Origin: Schistocephalus solidus | Lineage: Eukaryota; Platyhelminthes; Cestoda; Diphyllobothriidea; Diphyllobothriidae | Direction of reading: 5' to 3' | DNA: 64,000 nucleotides | NCBI GenBank assembly: GCA_017591395.1 | Contig: WEDG01000342.1 | Coordinates: forward strand, 62,001 to 126,000 | Translations under genes and position numbers: made by a program | Part shown: one piece after another, positions 11,880 to 64,000 of the stretch | Layout of the letters: each line of letters begins with the position of its first letter | Position numbering within the stretch: position 1 is the first letter of the stretch | The notes under the pieces: generated by a model | Told to the model about the DNA's origin: nothing | The model's input: the letters and a program-made list of their open reading frames with translations, nothing else | Database searches by the model: none

Positions 11880-14800
11880 GATCGCTATGCTGCCGATGGG
11901 GCTCGATAATGAATCCCGAGGCAGTACGGGAAAAGTGGTTCTCGTAGCCGATAGATGAGCTTGCATACATCCATTTTTCATTTTTGTTAAAGTGTGTTTG
12001 GCGGCGGCGATCCGGTTGGCCCCATAGATTGCTGAACCAGTCTTCACTGATCTTCTCCATGCCGGTCTATCCTGGGCGAGGTCCTCCCAGGTCGCCGAGT
12101 TGATTTGCAGTTGCTTCAGCGATTTCTTCAAAGTGTCCTTGTAGCGTCGTTTTTGAACTCCCTGTGGGCGAGCACCCGTAGCGACATCTCCGTAGAACTG
12201 TCGTTTGGGAAGTCGTTCGTTGTCCATTCTTACCAGGTGGCCGCTCAATCACAGTTGCGCTTGCCTCAGCATGGCGTGGATGCTAAGGATTCCGGTCCGC
12301 TCCAGGACTTCCGGGTACGGGATTCTGTCTTGCCATCTCAGCTTCAGTATTTTGCGGAGGGAGCTGAGATGGATGTGATTCAGCTTCCTGGCTCGGTTCG
12401 AGTAGACGGTACAGGTGTCCACTCCATAAAGGAGTGTCGTCAAGACGACGGCCTTGTACATCTTATATTTGGTGTTCAGGTGAATACCGTGGTGATTCCA
12501 CACGGAGGTTTGCAGCCGGCCGAAGGCCTGACTGGCTTTGGAGATCCGTTGGGCAACCTCGTCATCGATTCTCGTGTTGCGCGACATCGTGCTTCCTAGA
12601 TAAGCGAAGGTTTCCACATTTTTGAGTTGAGCACCGTTGACATTGATTTGGGAAGCATTGTATTCTGCGCTGGGTGGTGGCTGGGGCATGACAACCGTTT
12701 TGGCTGTGCTGATTGTTAATCCAAAATCGGCGCAGCCTTCGGCGAAGTGGTTCATGCTCCTTTGCATGCCCTCCTCCATCACGGTGTTAAGGGCGCAGTC
12801 GTCCGCGAAGAGCAAGTCATGGATTGCAGTCGTAGACACGCACGTTGAAGTCTGCATACTCCGACTGTTGAGAAGGTGTCCGTCAGTTCTATAGGCGACG
12901 CGGATCCCAGGCTACTTAGCACGGTAGGCGTCCATCAGCATAGCCGAGAACGTGAGACTGAATAGTGTGGGAGCCAATACGCAGTCCTGTCCAACTCCGT
13001 TGGGCACTGCGAATGCTTCGGATACCGTCCCGTTGTCAGTGACGCGCGCCGTCTTCCCGTCATGAAGCTGACGCACCATGTGCGTAAACCACTCAGGACA
13101 GCCGAATTTGTGCATGACTTTCCACAGTCCATCGCGATTCACCGTGTCAAAGTCTTGAGTCAGATCCATGAAGGTAGTGTTTAGGTGAGTTCGCATTTCC
13201 TGGCACTTCTCTTGTAGCTGGCGGGCGGCGAAGATCATATCGGTTGTCCCGCGGTGTCGGCGGAAGCCACATTGACTTTCCGGGAGCAGGCCCTGCTGTA
13301 GGTGACCTTCAAACGATTGAGAAGGATACAGGGAAGATCTTCCCAGTGATGTTGAGCAACGAAATGCTTCTGTGATTATCACAGAGTTGCCGGTTTCCCT
13401 TCCGCTTGTAGAGATGGACGATGGTCGCGTCTTTGAAATCCTGAGGAACTTGTCCTTGGCGCCACATCTCCTGGAAGAGTGTTGTGAGTTCTGCCATAAG
13501 CCGGGGCCCACCAGGCTTGTAGACTTCTGGTGGGATTTCGTCGGATCCCGGTGCATTACCGCTGGAAATCTGCTGCACGGCCCGGATGGTTTCTGGTAGG
13601 GAAGGCGGCAGATCCAGGTCATTTTTCGTGTCCACTTGAGGGAGCTGGTCAATAGCAGCATCGGAGATGGCTGATGAGCAATTAAGGACATTTCTGAAGT
13701 GCTCGGCCCAGCGCTTCAAAATTTGCGATTTCTCTGTCAGCAGTGTTGTGCCGTCAGAGCTGAGCAGCGGTGCGGACCCCTTGATACACGGGCCGTAGAT
13801 GGCCTTGATGGCTTTGAAAAAGTTTTTAATTTTATTGCGGTCCGCATATCCCTGGATTTCCTCAGCCTTTCGGATCATTCAGACATCCTGCATCTCCCGC
13901 AGCCGTTGTTGTACAAGGCGCCGGCATCTGAAAAAGGCTGCTTTGGTGGCGTAAGTCCGAAGGTCCATGTTGGCTTTGTGTAGTCTATTCTTCTCCTCGA
14001 GTTAGTTGCTGATGTCGGCATCATTGTCGTCAAACACGTCCTGGTTTTGAAGGCGTGCGCGTCCGAGTACGTCGAGGGCGGTGGACTGGATGACATTTTG
14101 CAGTTGGTACCATCGTGTTTCCACGGTGCCGTTATTATCTGGAGCCTGCAGGTTCTCCAGGTTCTCGGTTATTTGGTTGCTGAAATAAAAACCGTGAGCA
14201 GGCAAATTAAACAAAAGAGTATTTAACTTACCTTGCGTCCGCTAACCATGGGGCCTTCGTTAAGGTTGCAGTCGGAGCCTTATCTGGGAGATGACGAGGT
14301 GGTGATCTGTCCAACCATCGGCATCGCGGATCACCTTGGTTACCAGCACGTCCTGTCAGTCTCGCCTCCAGACGGGAACATAGTCCAGCAGATGCCAGCG
14401 CCGCGACCGAGGGTGCATCTACGTGGCCTTCTCCCGCATCGGAAGGCGGAAGAAGGTGTTGGACAGCAGGAGACGGCGTTCTGCACACGTTTCCAGAAGA
14501 AAGAGGCCGTTATAATTACGGCTACCGTGACCATGGGGACCCAGCACTCCCTGCCAGGCAGCGTGGTCTATCCCGACGCGGGCGTTGAAGTCACCAAGGA
14601 CAATTAAGTTTTCCACCTTCGGCACTGTCGCCAGCAGAGCGTTCAGGTCATCGTAGAATTTGTCCTTCACCGCATCGGTGCTCGTCATTAGGGGAGCGTA
14701 CGCGCTGATGATGGTGGCAAACTGGTCTCCCCGAAGAGGCAGGCGGAGGTTCATCAGGCGACTATTGATACCCTGTACAAACATGGCAGACGTCCCATGA

Positions 14801-15647
14801 TAAACTTCCGGAAGGCAAAGGTGACACCAGCGTCGCGTCGCTCTACCTTTAGCCAGCCACTCTAGAAGAAAGGTGTAGCTCTCACCCACCTCCTCCATCT
14901 GACCCTGCTCAAAGAATGGGGTCTCGCTGAGAGCAGTAATGTCCACCTTGTAGCGTGATAGTTCCTGAGCGACTAGCGCCGTCCTCCGTTCCGTTCGGTT
15001 GCTCCTAGGATTTTCTAAAAGGGAACGAACATTCCAGGCTGCTAGTGTGAGTGGACTCACCCGAGCAGCCTGGAGGGTATGGTGTGGGTATGGGTACGGT
15101 GAGTATTGTTGTTTGTTTGAGTCTTACGACCGCTTTTTTGCGATCTGCGAGCCGCTACCGGCTGCAGAAGACGTAATACCTAGCATTTGTTTAGGGCACC
15201 TTTTCTAGCCCCTTCCTCCGCGAGGAGGCAAGCAATGCTGTCCCTAAATATGGCTACTGGGACATCCCAGACGGCTGACGAACTCCACTATGGGTCACGG
15301 GGTTTGTTTTAGCAAAGAGTAACCCTAGTTAGCCTGGGCCGCCAACGGGGTTGCTATCGCCAGCACCGTGTAACTATTTTAGAGGGGGGAGGTGGGAAAT
15401 TCGGGAGTCAGACATACCGGGTGTGGAGGCACACACAACACCGGAGACCCTCGCCTGTTTTATCCCGCCGGTCGTGACGGTTGCCCGGGGTGTGGCCGCT
15501 GGGAAGAGCCTAGCTTCGAAGAGCCACAGGTATGAGTTGGATACCAGTTAGAGGCGGCCACAGGAGCGTTCACCATCTGTACGAGACAAATGGAGTGACC
15601 AAATGCAATCTGTGTGTAGCTACCCCTAACTAGCTCCCCTACACCCT
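11880..15647 (-). mobile_element. RTE-clade retrotransposon, copy 2, without zinc-finger tail
   Basis: It has the same 5' UTR (15647 to about 15060), endonuclease and reverse transcriptase as copy 1. Right after the codons for YGANRIAAAK the sequence departs from copy 1: it lacks the zinc fingers and 3' UTR, has about 120 bases of different tail, and then meets (CTA)n. The right flank begins directly with the 12-bp ATTTGGTTATCT that also precedes the 3' end of copy 1. Confidence 0.88.
12000..15060 (-). pseudogene. RTE endonuclease-reverse transcriptase, broken
   Basis: The endonuclease reads [32 protein letters not shown] and [10 protein letters not shown]. The reverse transcriptase reads [28 protein letters not shown] and [10 protein letters not shown], so the catalytic FADD is intact, then [11 protein letters not shown]. 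The C-terminal part includes GHLVRMDNERLPKRQF and [15 protein letters not shown]. Frameshifts near 12900, 13310, 13880 and 14220 prevent a full-length product. Confidence 0.85.
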
Positions 15648-15659
15648 ATTTGGTTATCT
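15648..15659. repeat. Right copy of 12-bp target-site duplication ATTTGGTTATCT
   Basis: Identical to 1743-1754. It follows the conserved RTE 5' end (CCCCTACACCC) and continues into ACGACAACCAAG, giving LVIYDNQV, the expected continuation of the CR1 ORF1 frame. Confidence 0.8.
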
Positions 15660-15966
15660 ACGACAACCAAGTAAGACAACTTCCACCATTCTTCCTTTGG
15701 ACGCATCCGGTACGGATGACCACGCAGCCGACAGAATAACTGAAGGTTCGAGTCGTACAGTAACCTTATGTCCCATAAATATAAAACCAAAATTCATGTA
15801 AACCAAAAGGCAGAAGATTTATCAAAGTTCGACGAGCTGAAGATCCACCTCTGTGATCTAGCTCCAGGCATACTCTCTATAAAAGAAAACTGGTTACCGC
15901 AACATGTGGCTGATCATGAGTTAACCATGCCTGGCTACCAGCGGTTTAGAAGAGACAGGAAAGATC

Positions 15967-16182
15967 GTCGGAGAGGATTAATCACGTATATAAAAATGTA
16001 CTAATAGTATCAAACAAAACAGATAAACTGACATGTATTTTCGAGGCAATCCGGCTGTCTATTAAAATTCCGTTTTCATCATGCCTCGATGTCCTGACAG
16101 TCTATAGACCACCGAGAACGAATCCCTTGGCCGATGCTGATCTGCTAGAAGAGCTAAAAAAATCTTTCTACGCGGCCGGATA
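15967..16182. repeat. Left arm of an inverted duplication inside CR1
   Basis: About 215 bases of the endonuclease region. The reverse complement, with roughly 85-90% identity by eye, stands at 16471-16686. The left arm is in the coding orientation (ITYIKMY... to LLEELKK). Confidence 0.85.
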
Positions 16183-16470
16183 GCCTGATCATGGGTGACT
16201 TTAATGCGTTACACATTGATTGGAGCTCGGCCTTTGCAAATACCTACAACTGACCTTTGATATTCGCCTTGCTAAACATACCGTTTGTGCTATTTCTCAC
16301 TCGAAATTTTATGCTTCCAACCAGAGTACGCGACTGTCAGCAGGCCAATTGCCTTGATCTCGTCCTCACGAAATCACAGGACAGCATTAACGAGGACTGG
16401 GAACAATTGCGAGGAATAATGCATAGGCTCAGCGCAAACCACTCTCCACTTTCCACATGAGACCCATGAT

Positions 16471-16686
16471 CAGACTATCCGACCACGTAGAAAGATATTT
16501 CAGCTCCTCTAGCAGATCAGCATCAGCCGTGAGATTCGTTCTCGGCGGTCTATGGACCATCAGGACAACGAGGCATGAGGGAACCGGAATTTTAATAGAC
16601 AACTAGATTGCCTTGAAAATACATGTCAGTTTATATGTTTTGTCTGATACTATTAGTGCATTTTTTAATATACGTGATTTCTCCTC
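16471..16686. repeat. Right (inverted) arm of the CR1 inverted duplication
   Basis: Reverse complement of 15967-16182, with a loop of about 290 bases between the arms. It lies in the wrong orientation for the surrounding CR1. Confidence 0.85.
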
Positions 16687-18424
16687 TCTGACCCCGATGG
16701 CTAACATATGCCTTAAGATTGAAGTAAACAAAAAACGGGGGTTTTGGAAGAACTCACTTACAGAGAGTAACCCCGCATCCATAAGTGCATTCAAACATCA
16801 AAGTAATCGAGTTCAGGGCTTTTTTCTTCAAATAACACGGGAATTTGAAGCGGATCTACTTAATTGTGCCATGGAGAACCCAAAAATATTTTATGGTTAT
16901 ATTAGACAAAATACGTGAGACAAAGATCCACTACCCGTTCCGAGGACTGCTGATGGTATTAACCTCACTGAGGAGGGAGCGAAAGGTGATAATCTTTCAG
17001 AATTTTTCCGGTCTGGTTTCACTAGGGAAACTCAATGTAACCTTCCTGTGAGGGATTTCAAAGAGTTCACGGTAATTGAGACCGTTCAGTTCACCGAAGT
17101 GATTGTTCTAAAGGAGCTGCTATAGCTAATAGAATCCAAATCGTCAGGTCAAGATGGTATATCTGCGAAGTTATTAAAGGAACTCGCCTGTGAGTTAGCA
17201 AAATCGTTCTCTCTGATTTTTCAAGCATCCTTCGAGGCTGAATGGCTACCAGCCGATTGGAAATCTGCGTGGATAATACCGCTATAAAAAGTCGGTAGCC
17301 AGTTCTCCACAAAAAACTACAGGCCAGTCAGTCTTTCTTCTATTTGCTGCAAAAAAATGCGAAAATAATTGAGTGAAAACTAATACAGTTCCTTAAGCAA
17401 AAGAAGCTGTTTCCGATTTTTAGTACGTTTCTCGTAGAAGCAGATCCTTTGGGACAAACTTTCTCTGCTGTTTAGAGCGTTGGAAAAAAGCAGTTGATAG
17501 GAAGCTCACCGTGCATAAAGTCTTTATCGACTGCAAGAAAGTCTTCAATAGCGTTCCTCACCATCACCTTCTGTACAAACGCAGCCGTATAGGAATAAGG
17601 GATAAGCTTCTGATGTGGATTCGAGGCTTGCTAATCGGCCGCTCTCAAACCATTCATGTCAGTGACCAGGAGTTGGCGAGGATTGCGGTTGAGTGTTCCC
17701 AAGGCACTGGTATTGGCCCTAATCTGTTTATTGTTTACGTCGATGACTTCGTCGATTTACTGGATTTCAATGTCGACATGTTTGCTGATGAAGATCTGAT
17801 GAAGATCTGGAGTATCATTCGACATGAAGGTGATTAAGAAAGTTTGCAGACAAACCGACTTCAGCAATGGTAGAATGACTGCCTAGTGCCATTAAACGTT
17901 AAAAACTGTAATTTCTTAAGAGTGAGGAGAACCAGATCGCAAAACAGCAGGGTCTACTGCCTGAAACAACATACCACTGCAAGAGGTGGACGCCCAGAAA
18001 GACTTGGGTGTATGGATCACGAATCCACGCACACCATCGTTCCACAGCTCAAAGGTGGTTAAGTTGCCAATGTCAAAGTTTGGAATGCGTTGCTAGAGGA
18101 TATTTTTATTTCCGCATCCGTGGAAGCTTCTAAACGAAATCTGAATCAGCATTGAAGAACACACCACGATGTCTTCTGACTGCTGTCATGTCGATGCAAT
18201 TTATTATTGTTCATAATACTAATTGCAATCTTTAACTTACTTTTGTTTATTCAAATTTATTCATGTCTCTCCCTCGGTGCACATTTCCTGCTGAAATTAA
18301 TCATGGCGCCTGCACATTCTTCTTTCCCCATATCGTACGTATGCTTACAGTACCTACCGTATTACGCGCAATAGTGCGCACGCATGTCTAAAAATACTGC
18401 AGACGCACTAAATAGTTCAGCTCA

Positions 18425-20653
18425 GTTCAGTTCAGTTTTATTAAGGGAAATATAGGCGGAGCCTTTGAGCTCCCTATTGATGTCAATGACACTGCAAATT
18501 TAAAAAAAGGCTGACATATAATGGACGTTGGACAAAGGGTTATCTCCCCGTCACACTACAGGTCATCGGACAAACAATTATAAATAATGTTACTCGTAAA
18601 TAGTGAGTAGTATGTTATATGACGCGAAAATTGTGGGTAGGAATATGTTTCAGGAAATGTGTTAGGTTCTGATGTCATGTTGGTACATATGGCTGTACTG
18701 GTCAAAATTCCGCTTCAAAGTGTCAACGGATGAGGGCACGATGATTCCGCAGGCAGAGCATTCCAGGCCTTAATCACTCTGTTGGAGAAGAAGAACCTTC
18801 TTGTGTCGAGTCTTGCACCTGTCACACGTAGTTTAATAGCATGTCCTAGCAAAGTAGTGGTAGTGGCCAGCTCAAAGAAGTCGCCAGATGCAAGGCAACA
18901 AAACTGAGCCCGCAGCATGCGAAAGGCTTGAATTAGGTCGCCACGTAGCTGTCTATAGTCCAGAGGAAACAGATCAACATTGGACAATCGTGTCCCGTAA
19001 GACAGGCAGCTTTGACCTTAAACAAGCTTGGTTGCACGTCTTTGGGCCTTCTCAAGGGTGTTGTGGTCTTTGACAGACCACGGTCTCCAGGCTTTTATGG
19101 CAAATTCCAATTGCGGTCGCACGAACATCCCGAAGACTTTATTAAAGCACTCTTTGTCGAACTTTGCAAACGCTCACTTAATTAGATACAAGCTTGACAT
19201 GGCAGATTTTGCTGCTTTTGAGCAATGGAACGATAGCTTCAGTGTGTGCGTGATCCATACTCCTAGATCTTTCTGAGCCTCTACCTCTGGTAGCGGTGTG
19301 TCATCCAGATAGTAAATTCTCTGGTGCCCGGAGCTGGTTCTGCCGAATCGCAGAATATTGCACTTGGTAGCATTGAATGGGAGGAGCCAGTTGTGCGACC
19401 ATTCTTTGAGTCGATGCAAGTTCGCCTGTAGATTCGCTTAATCAGCTGCGTTGTGGATGATCTCCCAAAGTTTTATATCATCAGCAAACATGGCAGTGTC
19501 ACAGTCTAACCCAGTTACGCAGTCATCAATGTATATAAGGAAGAGGAAAGGGCCAAGGACGGAGACCTGAGGAACCCCACTCTCAACCGCCACCTCCGCC
19601 GATTGTTGATCGCCAAGACGGACAATCTGAGATTGCCCAATCAAGAAGTTTTCGATCGACTTCAAAAGCTTGCCCCTTACCCCAATACGGTTGAGTTTGT
19701 ATAGGAGACGTTGGTGAGGCACGCTATCAAAGGCCTTCTTGAAGTCTATGTAGACTGCGTGCACTTCATTTCCTTCATTGACCGCTCGGGTCCATCGTTC
19801 CAGACAGTAGAGCAAATTAGTTAAACAGGACCTTCCTCTGCGGAATCTGTGCTGTGCGTCAGAAAGACGATGATGCCGCTCCAGAAACTGCATTAGTTCA
19901 CGTTTGAGGATTCGCTCCATAATCTTGCAACATATGGAGGTGAGACCTACCGGCCTGTAGTTATTTGCGGAAGCCCGGCTGCCACTTTTATGTATCGAAG
20001 AAATCCACGCGGTCTTCCAATCGGGTGGCAATTTGCCTGCAGCGAGGGAGGCTTGGAATAGTAGACACAAAGGTTCTGCCAACTCTATGGCCAACTCCTT
20101 CAACAACTTTGCCGGTATTACATCAGGAACTGGCGATTTGGTTTCGTCCAGCTTCAGTAGTTCCTCCAGAACAATAGGTTCTGTTTTGACCACTGAGTCA
20201 ATTGTCGGGATATCTTCCGCACTATAGTTATCAGCGGTTAGATTGGTTTCTCTCGTAAAAACAAACTGAAAGAACTCAGATAGATGCTCAGCCTTTTCCT
20301 CGTCCTTGCAAAGTTCGATGCCTTCATCCGTTTTTAGCAAAGGGATGGGGTCTTTATTTCGAGTGCACTGCCTAATGTAGTTGTAGAAGAGCTTCGGGTT
20401 TTCTGTTTCACGGTTTATCAAGTTACTCTCAAAACTTTTGCGGGCTTTATAAATCAGGCCTTTTACCCTGTTCCTCTGCGTCTTGTACTTCGTCAGCTAT
20501 TCGGCGCTTTTCCCTTAGATAAGTTTGCCACAACTTTCGCTTGCGGTTTACTTCACTCTTCAGTGTGGTCGTAAGCCACTGGGGCCTGTTGGTGATCTTT
20601 TTTATCGAATTAGGACAGTAGTTGGTGATAAGTCCCTGTAATAGTTCATACAT
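18425..20653 (-). pseudogene. CR1-type retrotransposon ORF2, reverse transcriptase part
   Basis: A 327-codon frame (20421-19438) reads ENPKLFYNYIRQCTRNKD, PDVIPAKLLKELA, NNYRPVGLTSICCKIMER, AVYIDFKKAFDSVPHQRL, GVPQVSVLGPFLFLIYIDD and AMFADDIKLWEI, an intact catalytic box. Beyond a stop, the thumb and C-terminal parts follow (GVWITHTLKLSFH, DLFPLDYRQLRGDLIQAF, VIKAWNALPAESS). The tail near 18430-18480 has the GGGAGCTCAAAGG signature. It is 5'-truncated (no endonuclease). This is the best-preserved polymerase in the window. Confidence 0.88.
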
Positions 20654-20689
20654 CTGTAAAGTTCTGGAGATTAAACTTAAAAGTTTTGA

Positions 20690-20795
20690 TGTTCGCTTTT
20701 CCTAATTTTTGACATAATTTTGCGGTATGTAACAAATTGGGAGCTCAAAGGTGTCCACCTTTATTTCCTTCAAATAAATGGGACTGAATTTAACT
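20690..20795 (+). mobile_element. CR1 3'-UTR fragment
   Basis: AAATTGGGAGCTCAAAGG and the following CCTTTATTTCCTTCAAATAA match the 3' tail seen at 10380-10455. It is a short plus-strand remnant just beyond the PDZ-GEF polyadenylation signal. Confidence 0.5.
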
Positions 20796-20915
20796 GAAAG
20801 CTAACGCCCTGAATAGATGATCGCCAAATTTTCTTTGGATTTAATGCCGTCCTTTTCCCTTTATATTTCGCTGGAATCTGAAGGAGAAGAAGCCTTCATG
20901 GGGAGACTTATATTG

Positions 20916-20921
20916 TTTATT
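20916..20921 (-). terminator. Polyadenylation signal AATAAA of the PDZ-GEF gene
   Basis: A canonical AATAAA reads on the minus strand 25 bases after the stop of the terminal exon, so the 3' UTR would be very short. The hexamer is common by chance; its position after a phase-matched terminal exon is what supports it. Confidence 0.55.
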
Positions 20922-20945
20922 TGATGTTTCGAGTAATTTTTTCGT

Positions 20946-63531
<42,586 letters not shown>

Positions 63532-64000
63532 CTGTTGGCGCCGTGGAAAAAGGAGGAATGAAGGCAAGAGAATGAGATGATCGGATTTGCTTTAAGTCAA
63601 TAGAACTTCCAGCAACAATACAAAAGCCCCTGATACACGACACGCTCGTTTGCATTTTTAGTTGGGTCAGACTTCGTCAGGGAAGATTCTAGTGCCGATA
63701 TGTCTAAAAATGGTCGAAAATTTGGCGGTGCTCAATGCGGCGGTGGTGGTGGGGGAGGAAACGAGCGAGCTGGGAAAAAGACAGGCTTACGGGCCTGAGG
63801 ACTAAAAATAGGGGACTATACGGAGGCAGTGTATTCGGGTTTCGCTAGTCACCGATCTGGCAACTCGGTCCGATAGCCACCAAAATGTTACATGTAGCAG
63901 AGGCAGTGCGATACGGCTAATGACGGCGCCATCTAATAGCACTTATCCGCGGTCCAGCAAAGTCCTTTAACGCAAGCAGGGCCATGCCATACACACTCTG
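63532..64000. other. Upstream PDZ-GEF intron, partial
   Basis: The sequence ahead of exon 1 of the window. It supplies the pyrimidine-rich acceptor tract on the minus strand (63532-63580). No further exon was recognised up to the end of the window. Confidence 0.5.

Larger units (their letters stand above)
15660..18160 (+). pseudogene. CR1-type ORF2 relic (3' half of the split element)
   Basis: Endonuclease pieces: HLCDLAPGILSIKENWLP and MGDFNALHIDW. The pre-polymerase region gives NPKIFYGYIRQNT. Reverse-transcriptase pieces: WKSAWIIP (with stops), FIDCKKVFNSVPHHHLLY and MFADEDLMKIW, a damaged FADD box. It ends with AQKDLGVWITNP and VWNALLEDI near 18060-18100 after an internal deletion. Frameshifts and stops are scattered throughout. 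It contains an inverted duplication of its own endonuclease region. Confidence 0.8.

Overview
This is a stretch of animal nuclear DNA, most likely from a tapeworm. Exons are short and widely spaced. Introns fall into two classes, about 80-115 bases or several kb. The dispersed repeats are RTE and CR1 non-LTR retrotransposons, a tRNA-derived SINE that ends in (CTA)n, and retroelement zinc-finger segments (CPHC...RIGLVGHLRIH type). From memory, such zinc-finger segments are abundant in diphyllobothriidean cestodes such as Spirometra and Schistocephalus. The organism assignment is inference; no species marker was seen.

One host gene occupies the right two thirds on the minus strand. Sixteen exons between 63531 and 20946 join in a continuous reading frame of 1556 codons plus a stop. 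They encode the C-terminal part of a PDZ-GEF (RAPGEF2/RAPGEF6 family guanine-nucleotide exchange factor for Rap GTPases). In order they encode a PDZ domain, linker, Ras-association domain, RasGEF catalytic domain, the conserved KKIYD...YLSNLNV segment, and a long low-complexity tail. The stop is at 20946-20948, with AATAAA 25 bases beyond it. The N-terminal exons (expected cyclic-nucleotide-binding-like and RasGEF-N domains) and the promoter lie to the right of the window.

Left region (1-20.9 kb): only mobile-element remains were found. A CR1 element on the plus strand starts near 1290 and resumes at 15660. Between its halves is a 13.9-kb insert flanked by a perfect 12-bp direct repeat (1743-1754 and 15648-15659). 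The insert has an RTE element at each end (1755-7016 and 11880-15647, both minus strand). Between them lies a 4.9-kb spacer with further CR1 debris, a SINE and a (CTA)n tract. A second CR1, on the minus strand (18425-20653), lies just beyond the 3' end of the host gene.

Right region (20.9-64 kb): the introns of the PDZ-GEF gene. The 14.2-kb last intron (21161-35401) holds a nearly complete but broken CR1 element, SINE pairs, a 12-copy minisatellite of about 96 bp, and a tRNA-containing repeat. Upstream introns hold several 5'-truncated RTE tails, one of which carries zinc fingers. They also hold a 305-bp duplication carrying a class-II tRNA-like sequence, terminal-inverted-repeat elements with a telomere-like CCTAA-rich core, and a (CTA)n microsatellite of about 640 bp.

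The most unusual items are the RTE/CR1 composite with its preserved target-site duplication, the C2H2 zinc-finger tail in frame with the RTE reverse transcriptase, the exchange of that tail between the two RTE copies, and the inverted-repeat elements with telomere-like cores. No self-contained new biological system was identified.
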